From Levilinea saccharolytica (GTDB lineage Bacteria > Chloroflexota > Anaerolineae > Anaerolineales > Anaerolineaceae): a stretch of DNA of 64,000 nucleotides. A program made the translations under genes and the position numbers. The notes under the pieces were generated by a model. That model had not been told where the DNA came from. It searched no databases and saw nothing but the letters and a program-made list of their open reading frames with translations. Every line of letters starts with the position of its first letter. Within the stretch, counting starts at the first letter, position 1. Location of the stretch: assembly GCF_001306035.1 (NCBI RefSeq), contig NZ_LGCM01000065.1, positions 62,001 to 126,000 of the forward strand, in the 5' to 3' direction. Shown here one piece after another: positions 40,787 through 48,571 of the stretch.

Positions 40787-41731
40787 ATGCGATTTGCGAT
40801 TTATGGAACGGGAGCGGTGGGCGGCTATTACGGCGGGCGGCTGGCCCAGGCCGGGCACGAGGTGGTGTTCATCGCCCGCGGTGAGAATTTGCGCGCCCTG
40901 CAGACCAGCGGTCTGCGCGTGGACAGCACCAAGGGTGATTTCGTCCTGCCGCAGGTGACCGCCACGGACGACCCCGCAGCGGTGGGGCCGGTGGATGTGG
41001 TCATCCCCTGCGTCAAGACCTGGCAGATCCCGCAGGCGGCGGAAGCCATGCGCCCGCTGGTGGGGCCAGAGACCCTCGTGGTGACCGTGCAGAACGGCGT
41101 GGAAGCCCCGCAGCAGTTCGGCGAAATCCTGGGGATGGGGCACATGCTGGGCGGGATCGTGAAGCTCTTCACCGAATTGGTGGCTCCCGGACATGTGGTG
41201 CACGGCGGCGGCCCGGCCCAGTTCCTGATTGGCGAACTGGATGGAAAGATCAGCCCGCGGGCGCAGGGTCTGTATGCGGTGCTGAAAAACACGCAGGGCA
41301 TCGCCGCGGAATTGACCGATAACATTCAGGCGGCGCTGTGGGAAAAATTGCTGATGATCGCCGCCTTTGGCAGCGTGGGGGCAGCCGCGCGCGCGCCGAT
41401 TGGCATTCTGCGCAGTGTGCCGGAGACGCGCGCCATGCTGCGCGCCTGCATGGAAGAGACGCGGGCGGTGGCGGCGGCCTACGGGGCTGTGCTGGATGAG
41501 CAGGCGGTGGAACGCGCCATGACCTTCGTGGATACCCAGCCCGCGGGCGGGACGGCCTCCATGCAGCGCGACGTCATCGCCGGGCGGCGCTCCGAGCTGG
41601 ATTCGCTGGTGGGGGCGGTGGTGCATTTGGGTCAGGCGGCGGGTGTGGCCGTGCCGGTGTGCACCAGCCTGTACGCCAGCCTGCGCCCCAGTGAACTGCG
41701 CGCGCGCGGCGAGCTGGAATTCAGCCTGTAG
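40787..41731 (+). CDS. ketopantoate reductase family protein
   Basis: The Rossmann motif GTGAVGGYYGGRLAQAGHEVVFIARG (residues 7-32) and C-terminal SMQRDVIAGRRSELDSLVGAVVHLGQ match PanE/ApbA. It would reduce 2-dehydropantoate with NADPH in coenzyme A synthesis, although many members act on other 2-keto acids. Length 314 aa is typical. CAGGAGG before the ATG. Confidence 0.85.
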   Translation: MRFAIYGTGAVGGYYGGRLAQAGHEVVFIARGENLRALQTSGLRVDSTKGDFVLPQVTATDDPAAVGPVDVVIPCVKTWQIPQAAEAMRPLVGPETLVVTVQNGVEAPQQFGEILGMGHMLGGIVKLFTELVAPGHVVHGGGPAQFLIGELDGKISPRAQGLYAVLKNTQGIAAELTDNIQAALWEKLLMIAAFGSVGAAARAPIGILRSVPETRAMLRACMEETRAVAAAYGAVLDEQAVERAMTFVDTQPAGGTASMQRDVIAGRRSELDSLVGAVVHLGQAAGVAVPVCTSLYASLRPSELRARGELEFSL

Positions 41732-41827
41732 CCAACCTACCGAAAACCCTAAGAACATCTAAACCGAATCTGAACACCCTTTTGCTATCCTTCAGACAGT
41801 TGCTGCATGACCTGTCTGGAGGATAGT

Positions 41828-42517
41828 ATGATTCAAAGTGGTGAACTGCTCAAAAATAAAGATGGGGCTGCCCAACGTCTGATTTGGGCCGGCCTGGTGG
41901 CTGCTGTGGCTTTTTTGTATTTTCCGTTGAACCAGAATCTGACCGGCGGCACGGAACTGACCACCGTGTGGGACGCGTGGATCCCCTTATGGCCCGCCTG
42001 GACGGTCCCCTATCTGCTGGCTTTGCCGCTGTGGGGGCTGGGGCTGGCCTGGGTGGTGTGGAAGGTCAAGGGGCAGCGTTTTCGCGCTTTCATCAGCGCC
42101 TCGCTCCTGGCTTTGGGCACGGCCACCCTGATTTATGCCTTTTACCCCACCTATGTGATCCGCCCCAGTCTGGAGGGCGCGGGCTGGGCCTGGGATCTGC
42201 TGCGCTTTGTGTATGCCAATGATCAGTTGTACAACGCCTTCCCCAGCGGGCATGTCTTTCAGACCCTGCTGTTAGGGCTGTTCATGGCGCGTTGGTATCC
42301 CAAGACCCGCTGGGTATGGGCCGGGGTGGTGGCGGTGGTGGTGCTTTCTACCCTCTTTACTCACCAGCACAACCTGCCCGACCCGCTGGGCGGGGCGGCG
42401 CTGGCCTGGGGGGCTTACCGCCTGGGCACGGCCCTCTTCCCCGAGCAGGCCCGGCAGACGGCCGAGGTGACAGGGCTGAGTTTGCAGCCGGTCCGCGTCA
42501 ACGTCAAGTCGCGTTAA
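41828..42517 (+). CDS. PAP2-family membrane phosphatase-like protein
   Basis: Five or six membrane segments. The catalytic PAP2 parts are FPSGHVFQTLLLG (SGH motif) and THQHNLPDPLGGAAL (His-x-x-x-x-x-Asp); the first basic motif KxxxxxxRP is not obvious, as in the Aur1/Ipt1-like subgroup. It would act on lipid phosphates at the membrane. Start at 41828 (MIQSGELL) follows GGAGGATAGT. It lies 78 nt before the two-component regulator genes. Confidence 0.75.
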   Translation: MIQSGELLKNKDGAAQRLIWAGLVAAVAFLYFPLNQNLTGGTELTTVWDAWIPLWPAWTVPYLLALPLWGLGLAWVVWKVKGQRFRAFISASLLALGTATLIYAFYPTYVIRPSLEGAGWAWDLLRFVYANDQLYNAFPSGHVFQTLLLGLFMARWYPKTRWVWAGVVAVVVLSTLFTHQHNLPDPLGGAALAWGAYRLGTALFPEQARQTAEVTGLSLQPVRVNVKSR

Positions 42518-42595
42518 GGAGTGCTTTTCTTGCCCGGCATTGTAGAATACAATCAGTACAGCCGGAACATGCAGCCGGTGGAGGAGGAAAGGCGC

Positions 42596-43282
42596 GTGAA
42601 AACGATTTTGGTGGTGGATGATAAAGCCAATGTGCGTACGCTGGTGAAGGATTACCTGACCCAGGAGAATTACCGTGTGGTGACAGCGGAAAACGGCCAG
42701 CAGGGTCTGTATGCCGCCCGTCACGAAAAGCCAGATTTGATCCTGCTGGACATCATGATGCCGGAGATGAGCGGCTATGATTTTTTGCGCGCCTTCCGCA
42801 AGGAGAAGGACACGCCCATCATTCTGCTGACCGCGCGCATGGAAGAATCGGATAAGGTGCTGGGGCTGGAGCTGGGCGCAGATGATTACGTTACCAAGCC
42901 CTTTGGCATGCGCGAACTGGCGGCACGGATTCAGGCGGTGCTGCGGCGGGCGGCCAAAGAAAGCGCGGCTGCCAGCGAGGTGCTGCGCAGCGGCGACCTG
43001 ATGATGGATAAGGGCAGCCACGTGGTCAAAGTGCGCGAGGAGGTGGTGAACCTGACCCCTTCGGAATTCGACCTGCTCGCGGTGCTGATGGGCGCGCCGG
43101 GGCGGGCTTTCACGCGCATGGAGCTGCTGGAACGCATGCAGGGCAGCGCCTTTGAGGGCGTGGAGCGCACCATTGACGTGCATGTGCGCAATTTGCGCGC
43201 CAAGATTGAGGCGGACCCTTCGCAGCCTGTGTATATTGAAACGGTGTTTGGGGTGGGCTACCGTTTTCGTTCGGATCGGTAA
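42596..43282 (+). CDS. OmpR-type response regulator
   Basis: The receiver has the acidic pair D8/D9, phospho-acceptor D52 (LILLDIMMP), Thr in ILLTARM and Lys in YVTKPF; the winged-helix DNA-binding domain spans about 130-225. GTG start at 42596 preceded by GGAGGAGGAAAGG. It pairs with the histidine kinase that starts 9 nt after its stop. Compare the normal receiver here with the truncated one at 4479-5189. Confidence 0.92.
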   Translation: MKTILVVDDKANVRTLVKDYLTQENYRVVTAENGQQGLYAARHEKPDLILLDIMMPEMSGYDFLRAFRKEKDTPIILLTARMEESDKVLGLELGADDYVTKPFGMRELAARIQAVLRRAAKESAAASEVLRSGDLMMDKGSHVVKVREEVVNLTPSEFDLLAVLMGAPGRAFTRMELLERMQGSAFEGVERTIDVHVRNLRAKIEADPSQPVYIETVFGVGYRFRSDR

Positions 43283-43291
43283 AAGGATACG

Positions 43292-44644
43292 ATGCGCTCT
43301 CTCTTTCTCAAACTGACCCTGGCATTTTTGTTGATCAGCGTGGTGGCGGCCCTCCTGGTGGGGTTGTTTTCGCGCCTGGCCACCTCGCGCGAATTTGACC
43401 GCCTGGTGAGCCAGCAGGCCACCGAGAATTTCGTGGCCGCGGCGGCGCAGTACTACGCGGAGAACGGATCCTGGGCCGGGGCGTCTGAGACCCTGCATAA
43501 CGGGCCGCCCTTACCCGCGGGTGCGCCGGAGGTGGGCCGCGGGCCGCGCTTTGTGTTGGTGGATCTGAATCAGAATGTGGTGGTGGGTTCGGGCAATTTT
43601 CAGACCGGACAGCGCATGCGCATGATGGAAATGATGGGCATGATGCAGTCTTCGCCGGTGGTGGTGAACGGCCAGCGGGTGGGCACGGTGTACAGCCTGG
43701 GCAACCCCCGCCTGGAGCCGCGCGAGATTGAATATGTGCGCCGCCTGCAAAATTCGCTGTGGCTGGCGGCGCTGGGGTCGGCCGTGGCGGCCCTGGTTTT
43801 GGGCGTGTTCCTGGCGCGTACCCTCACCCGGCCCGTGCGCGAACTGACCCAGGCCATCCGTTCCATGGCTCAGGGCGATTTGCACCAGACCGTGCCGGTG
43901 CGTTCGCAGGACGAACTGGGCGAGCTGGCGGCGGCCTTTAACCACATGAGCCAGGAGATGGCCCATGCCAACCACCTGCGGCGGCAGATGACCGCCGATA
44001 TTGCCCACGACCTGCGCACCCCGCTGACGGTGCTCAACGGCTATCTGGAGGCGCTGCGCGACGGCGTGCTGCCGCCCAGCCCGGAACGCTATGAGGTCAT
44101 GTATTCAGAAGTGCGCCATTTGACCCATCTGGTCGAAGATCTGCGTACGCTGTCGCTGGCCGATGCGGGCGAGCTGTCCATGCAGCCCCAGGCGGTGCAG
44201 CCTCGTTTGCTGCTGGAACAGACCGCGGCGGCTTTTCAGCACCAGGCCGCCCAGCAGCATGTGCAGCTGCGGGTGGTGGCGGAGGAGCCTTTGCCGGAGA
44301 TGTGGGCTGACACGGCGCGCATGGAGCAGGTGTTGGATAACCTGGTCAGCAACGCCCTGCACCACACCCCGGCGGAGGGTGAGATCATTTTGAGCGCGCG
44401 GGCAGCGGAGGATGGGGTGGAGCTGCGCGTGCGCGACACGGGCGAAGGGATGGACGCCCAGACCCTGCCGCAGATTTTTGAGCGCTTTTACCGTGCCGAT
44501 TCGGCCCGGCAGAACAGCGCATCGGGTCTGGGGTTGGCCATCACCAAGTCGCTGGTGGAACTGCACGGCGGGCGTATTCGGGCCGAAAGCCCCGGCTTGG
44601 GCCAGGGCAGCACTTTTATCGTGTGGATGCCCGCGCGGCTCTGA
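43292..44644 (+). CDS. membrane sensor histidine kinase
   Basis: Order of parts: membrane segment (about 8-30), an extracytoplasmic sensor domain (35-150) with an unusual Met/Arg-rich piece (RMRMMEMMGMMQSSP), second membrane segment (about 155-175), HAMP (ARTLTRPVREL), HisKA with the phospho-His in IAHDLRTPLTVLNGY, N-box EQVLDNLVSNALHH, G-boxes DTGEGMD and GLGLAI. The Met-rich sensor part might bind copper or another soft metal; this is a guess. It is partner of the preceding regulator. Confidence 0.92.
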   Translation: MRSLFLKLTLAFLLISVVAALLVGLFSRLATSREFDRLVSQQATENFVAAAAQYYAENGSWAGASETLHNGPPLPAGAPEVGRGPRFVLVDLNQNVVVGSGNFQTGQRMRMMEMMGMMQSSPVVVNGQRVGTVYSLGNPRLEPREIEYVRRLQNSLWLAALGSAVAALVLGVFLARTLTRPVRELTQAIRSMAQGDLHQTVPVRSQDELGELAAAFNHMSQEMAHANHLRRQMTADIAHDLRTPLTVLNGYLEALRDGVLPPSPERYEVMYSEVRHLTHLVEDLRTLSLADAGELSMQPQAVQPRLLLEQTAAAFQHQAAQQHVQLRVVAEEPLPEMWADTARMEQVLDNLVSNALHHTPAEGEIILSARAAEDGVELRVRDTGEGMDAQTLPQIFERFYRADSARQNSASGLGLAITKSLVELHGGRIRAESPGLGQGSTFIVWMPARL

Positions 44645-44682
44645 AAAGAATCCTGGTCCGAAGCGGCGCGGGGCGGGGGCTG

Positions 44683-44691
44683 TGATAGAAT
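44683..44691 (+). promoter_or_regulatory. extended -10 promoter of the MFS gene, leaderless type
   Basis: TGA-TAGAAT forms an extended -10 with its last base 9 nt before the ATG at 44701, so the transcript would start at the start codon. No -35 and no ribosome site are seen. Confidence 0.45.
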
Positions 44692-44700
44692 GGGGGCATT

Positions 44701-45888
44701 ATGACCGCCCTCACACTGCGCATCCAACATGCTTCCCGTGAATTGAAATTGTTTGCCCTGGCTTCTTTTGTCATGGGCGTGGCCTACAGCCTGTTCGACT
44801 CCACCTTCAATAACTTCTTGAACGAGCGCTTTGCCCTGAGCGGGTTTGAGCGCTCTTTTTTGGAGGCCCCGCGCGAACTGCCCGGCTTTTTGGTGGTGTT
44901 TGTAACGGCAGGCATGTGGTTCCTTTGCAGCCGGCGTTTGGGGGCGGTTTCGCTGCTGCTCAGCTGCGTGGGCTGCATCCTGATCGGTTTCGCGGCCCCC
45001 AGCTACCTGCTGCTGGTGATCTGGCTGTTTATCTACAGCCTGGGGCAGCACGTCTTCATGCCGGTATCCTCCACCATCGGCATGGAGCTGGCGGCGGAGG
45101 GCAAAACCGGCCGGCGCCTGGGGCAGCTGAACGCGCTGCGCAACCTGGCCACCATTCTGGGCAGCTTCCTGGTATTTTTGGGCTTTCGCTACCTGGGGCT
45201 TACCTTTCAAATGACCTTTGCGCTGGCCGCGGCAGGATTCGTCATCGCGGCGGTCCTCATGTTCAGGATGAAAAAAGAAGAAGCCCAGCCCGCTGGGGTG
45301 TATTTGCGGCTGCACCGCGAATACCGGCTGTACTACCTTCTGGCGGTGCTGTACGGCTCGCGCAAGCAGCTCTTCATCACCTTTGCGCCGTGGGTGCTGG
45401 TGACTGTCTTTCAGCAGCCCACCGAGCTTTTGGCGCAGCTTTTGATGATTGGCGGTATCATCAGCATCCTCTTCCAGCCGCTCTTGGGCTGGATGATTGA
45501 CAAACTGGGCGAGCGCTTTGTGCTGGCGGGCGAGGCGGTGCTGCTGGTGGGGGTGTGCTTTGGGTACGGGTTTGGCCCCAATTTTCTGTCGGAGCAGGCG
45601 GCGTTTTGGGCGGCATGCGTGTGTTACCTGTTGGATTACTCGCTCATGTCGGTCAACATGGCTCGCTCCACCTACATGAAAAAAGTGGCCGTGCAGCCGC
45701 AGGACGTGCAGCCCGCCCTGACCACGGCGGTGACCATTGATCATATCTTCTCTATCACCATCGCCCTGGTGGGTGGAGTCATCTGGAACCGATTTGGTTA
45801 CCAATACGTGTTCATCATGGGCATGGTGATTGCCGCGGTCAATTTCTTCGCAGCCCTGCGTATTCGCCTGCCGCAAAAGGCGGTGTAA
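44701..45888 (+). CDS. MFS transporter
   Basis: Twelve membrane segments in 395 aa; GLQ-like loop after TM2 is weak, the second-half loop reads GRRLGQLNALRNLATILGSF and LLGWMIDKLGERFVL. The N-terminus HASRELKLFALASFVMGVAYSLFDSTFNNFLNERF resembles uncharacterised Chloroflexota MFS proteins. The substrate is unknown. A second gene (GNAT) follows 32 nt later. Confidence 0.85.
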   Translation: MTALTLRIQHASRELKLFALASFVMGVAYSLFDSTFNNFLNERFALSGFERSFLEAPRELPGFLVVFVTAGMWFLCSRRLGAVSLLLSCVGCILIGFAAPSYLLLVIWLFIYSLGQHVFMPVSSTIGMELAAEGKTGRRLGQLNALRNLATILGSFLVFLGFRYLGLTFQMTFALAAAGFVIAAVLMFRMKKEEAQPAGVYLRLHREYRLYYLLAVLYGSRKQLFITFAPWVLVTVFQQPTELLAQLLMIGGIISILFQPLLGWMIDKLGERFVLAGEAVLLVGVCFGYGFGPNFLSEQAAFWAACVCYLLDYSLMSVNMARSTYMKKVAVQPQDVQPALTTAVTIDHIFSITIALVGGVIWNRFGYQYVFIMGMVIAAVNFFAALRIRLPQKAV

Positions 45889-45920
45889 ACGCTGTCAGAC
45901 TGCAATCAGGAGAGGATTCG

Positions 45921-46832
45921 ATGAAAACACGGCTGTACGAAGGGGAAGAGGATCTGGAACGGATTCTGGCTTTGCAGGCGGCCGTGCGCCCGCCGCAGCA
46001 GCGCAGCGACTTTCCGGGGCGGGTGGATTTTGAAGAATTCCTGGCCCAGCACGACGCAGCCGATTGGATTCAGCTGTGGGAAGACGACCGCGGCGATCTG
46101 CAAGGCTATGCCTGGGTGGATGACTACCGCAATCTGCATTTTGAATACCGCCCGCAGCCCGGGCTGGGGGATGCGATGGTGCGCTGGGGGTTGGCGCGCG
46201 CCGCGGAACTGCCGGTGGAAGAGGGGGACGAGAACTTGCTGGATTCCAGCTGCCGCGGCAGTGCGGCGGAGCGCATTGCCCTGCTGCGCTGCCACGGGTT
46301 TGCGGACAGCCCGGTGCGTACCGTGCACTACGTGCACCGCCTGAACACCCCTCCGCAGGCCCCTCAACTGCCCGAAGGCTTCCTTATGCGCCCCCTGGCG
46401 GGGGAGGAAGAGGTGGGGGCGGTGGTGGCGCTGCACCGCGCGGCCTTTGGCACCGAGCAGATGACGGAAGAAGACCGCCTGGCCACCATGCACACCAGTG
46501 AATACTGCCCCGAATTGGATTGGGTGGTGCAGGCTGGGGATGGGCGCCTGGCGGCCTACTGCACCGGCTCGCTCAGCCCGGCGGGCGAGCAGATGGTGGG
46601 TTACACCGACCCCGTGGCCGTTCACCCCGATTTTCAGCGCCTGGGGCTGGCCAAAGCCTTGCTGTGCGCGGGGGCCGCGGCCTTACAGGCGCGCGGGGCG
46701 GTGTGCGTGCGCCTGGGCACCACCAGTGAAAACACGGGCATGCGCCGGGCGGCCGAGGCCGCCGGTTTTGAACTGGATTACGAGGTGCTGTGGTTCTCTC
46801 ATCCGTTTCCGGCTGAGGCTGGATCCGTATAA
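45921..46832 (+). CDS. tandem-GNAT acetyltransferase
   Basis: Two GNAT-type halves: the first (1-140) is degenerate but keeps beta-strand order; the second (about 150-295) has YTDPVAVHPDFQRLGLAKALL with the acetyl-CoA loop (RLGLAK) and TTSENTGMRRAAEAAGF. Length 303 aa. CAGGAGA before the ATG. The substrate is unknown. Confidence 0.85.
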   Translation: MKTRLYEGEEDLERILALQAAVRPPQQRSDFPGRVDFEEFLAQHDAADWIQLWEDDRGDLQGYAWVDDYRNLHFEYRPQPGLGDAMVRWGLARAAELPVEEGDENLLDSSCRGSAAERIALLRCHGFADSPVRTVHYVHRLNTPPQAPQLPEGFLMRPLAGEEEVGAVVALHRAAFGTEQMTEEDRLATMHTSEYCPELDWVVQAGDGRLAAYCTGSLSPAGEQMVGYTDPVAVHPDFQRLGLAKALLCAGAAALQARGAVCVRLGTTSENTGMRRAAEAAGFELDYEVLWFSHPFPAEAGSV

Positions 46833-46919
46833 TCTGCCCAGCTGACCAGGAAGGAACCCCCTGGCCGGGGGAAGCGCCTGGATGCGGACGTGTTATCATT
46901 CGCTTCGAAAGGAGTGTGT

Positions 46920-47810
46920 ATGAACCCTACCCTGACGTACTTTACGCAGCAAGGCCGCATTTCGGATCCGGGGCCGCTGGGCTCCCTGTATGCATCCCTG
47001 CCCACTTCGGCGGCGGAGTTGGTCAAGGTTGTTCAGAATGTGACCCTCCACGTTTTCTGGGCCGAACGCTACGGCTACAAGGTCCCGGTGGAACGCACGG
47101 CTGAGCTTCAGCTGCGCACCATCCCGCGCCGCCTGGAACGCACCCTGGAGCTGGACCCGCGGCCCCTGCTGGAGCAGCGTTCGCTGGATCAGAAGTTGAT
47201 CGGTAACTGCCGCGATCATTCTGTGCTGCTGACCTCTCTCCTGCGGCATGCGGGCATCCCCGCGCGCGCCCGCTGTGGTTTTGCCACTTATTTTCAGCCC
47301 AACCACTTTGAGGATCATTGGGTGGCGGAATATTGGGATGAAACTGCCGCGCGCTGGGTGTTGGTGGATCCACAATTGGATGCCTTCCAGAGCAGCACGC
47401 TCCAAATCAACTTCAATCCGCTGGACGTGCCCCGCGACCAGTTCATCGTGGGCGGGCATGCCTGGCAGCTGTGCCGCTCCGGGCAGGAAAACCCCGACCA
47501 TTTCGGCATTTTTGATATGCGCGGCCTGGGGTTTGTGCGCGGTAACCTGGTGCGCGATCTGGCCTCGCTGAACAAGGTGGAGCTGCTCCCCTGGGACTGC
47601 TGGGGGGTGATCCTGTCGCGGACTGTGGACGACCCCGGCGACCTGGCAGCCCTGGACGCCGCCGCGGCGCTGACCGCCGGGGATGTGCCGGATGCAGAAG
47701 CTGTGCGCCAGTGCTACCAGACGGATGCGCGCTTCCGGGTGGAGAACCCAATTTTGAGTTACGTGAACGGGCAGATGCTGCCGGTGGAGCTGCCGCCCGC
47801 CCAGGAATGA
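46920..47810 (+). CDS. transglutaminase-like cysteine protease-fold protein
   Basis: The catalytic region shows GNCRDHSVLLTSLLRHAGIPARARCGFA (Cys), DHWVAEYWDE (His) and WVLVDPQLD (Asp), the triad of transglutaminase-like proteins. C-terminal part is not assigned. No signal peptide. The start at 46920 has AAAGGAG upstream. A terminator follows. Substrate is unknown; the family may act as peptidase or amidase. Confidence 0.85.
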   Translation: MNPTLTYFTQQGRISDPGPLGSLYASLPTSAAELVKVVQNVTLHVFWAERYGYKVPVERTAELQLRTIPRRLERTLELDPRPLLEQRSLDQKLIGNCRDHSVLLTSLLRHAGIPARARCGFATYFQPNHFEDHWVAEYWDETAARWVLVDPQLDAFQSSTLQINFNPLDVPRDQFIVGGHAWQLCRSGQENPDHFGIFDMRGLGFVRGNLVRDLASLNKVELLPWDCWGVILSRTVDDPGDLAALDAAAALTAGDVPDAEAVRQCYQTDARFRVENPILSYVNGQMLPVELPPAQE

Positions 47811-47832
47811 GCCGTATGCTGTGTGTTTTTTC

Positions 47833-47858
47833 AACTCCCCCCCCGCGGGGGAGTTTTT
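47833..47858 (+). terminator. intrinsic terminator of the transglutaminase-like gene
   Basis: AACTCCCC and GGGGAGTT arms around CCCCGCG, then TTT. Confidence 0.8.
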
Positions 47859-47932
47859 GATCTTTGTGATTTGATGGTACACTCAGGGGCGGCAAACATT
47901 TTGGACAACGACGGCAGCTTAGGAGCGGTGCA

Positions 47933-48571
47933 ATGCGCGAACCAGTGAACGGGTTGACCCATGCGTTTTCGGCGGTGGTTTCGGCGGCGGCTTTGGTCTG
48001 GATGCTGGTCATTCACCCCGGCGGCTGGGGCGGCAAGATGGCTTTGACGGTTTACGGCCTCAGCCTGGTGGGCATGTTCTCGGCCAGCGCCAGCTACCAT
48101 CTGGCGGTCGTGTCTGAGACGGCCCTGCGCCGTCTGCGCAAGCTGGATCATTCGGCCATCTACCTGCTCATCGCCGGAACCTACACCCCCATCTGCCTGC
48201 ATTTCTTCAGCGGTATCTGGCGCTGGGGCCTGCTGGGCACCATCTGGGGCATGGCCCTGATCGGGATTGTGGTCAAGCTGTTTGTGATCCGCGCGCCGCG
48301 CTGGGTAACGGCGGGGATTTATCTGCTGATGGGCTGGCTGTCCATTCTGGCGGTGCGGCAGATGCTGGCGACCATGCCGGCCGCGGCCATCGTGTGGCTC
48401 GTGTTGGGGGGCGTGTTTTACAGCCTGGGCGCGCTGATTTATATCCTCAAAAAGCCAGATCCCCTCCCCGGGGTGTTCGGGTTTCATGAGATCTGGCATA
48501 TTTTTGTGATGCTGGGGGCTTTCAGCCATCTGGTGGTGGTGGCCGCTTACGTGGCGCCCTTCCTGCTTTAG
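47933..48571 (+). CDS. hemolysin III/PAQR-family membrane protein
   Basis: Seven membrane segments with family motifs: EPVNGLTHAF near the N-terminus, SASYHLAVVS, KLDHSAIYLLIAGTYTPI and HEIWHIFVMLGAFSHLVVV holding the metal-binding Ser, Asp and His residues. PAQR proteins are putative metal-dependent lipid hydrolases. TAGGAG before the ATG. It ends 4 bp inside the tail of the opposite molybdoenzyme gene. Confidence 0.9.
   Translation: MREPVNGLTHAFSAVVSAAALVWMLVIHPGGWGGKMALTVYGLSLVGMFSASASYHLAVVSETALRRLRKLDHSAIYLLIAGTYTPICLHFFSGIWRWGLLGTIWGMALIGIVVKLFVIRAPRWVTAGIYLLMGWLSILAVRQMLATMPAAAIVWLVLGGVFYSLGALIYILKKPDPLPGVFGFHEIWHIFVMLGAFSHLVVVAAYVAPFLL

Noticed and set aside
39917-41758. 613-codon minus-strand frame opposite the M55 and PanE genes
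   Set aside because: It is the mirror of two well-supported GC-rich genes; its translation has no recognisable domain. The same holds for the long minus-strand frames at 24000-25430, 42272-43498, 44488-45876 and 14067-14882.
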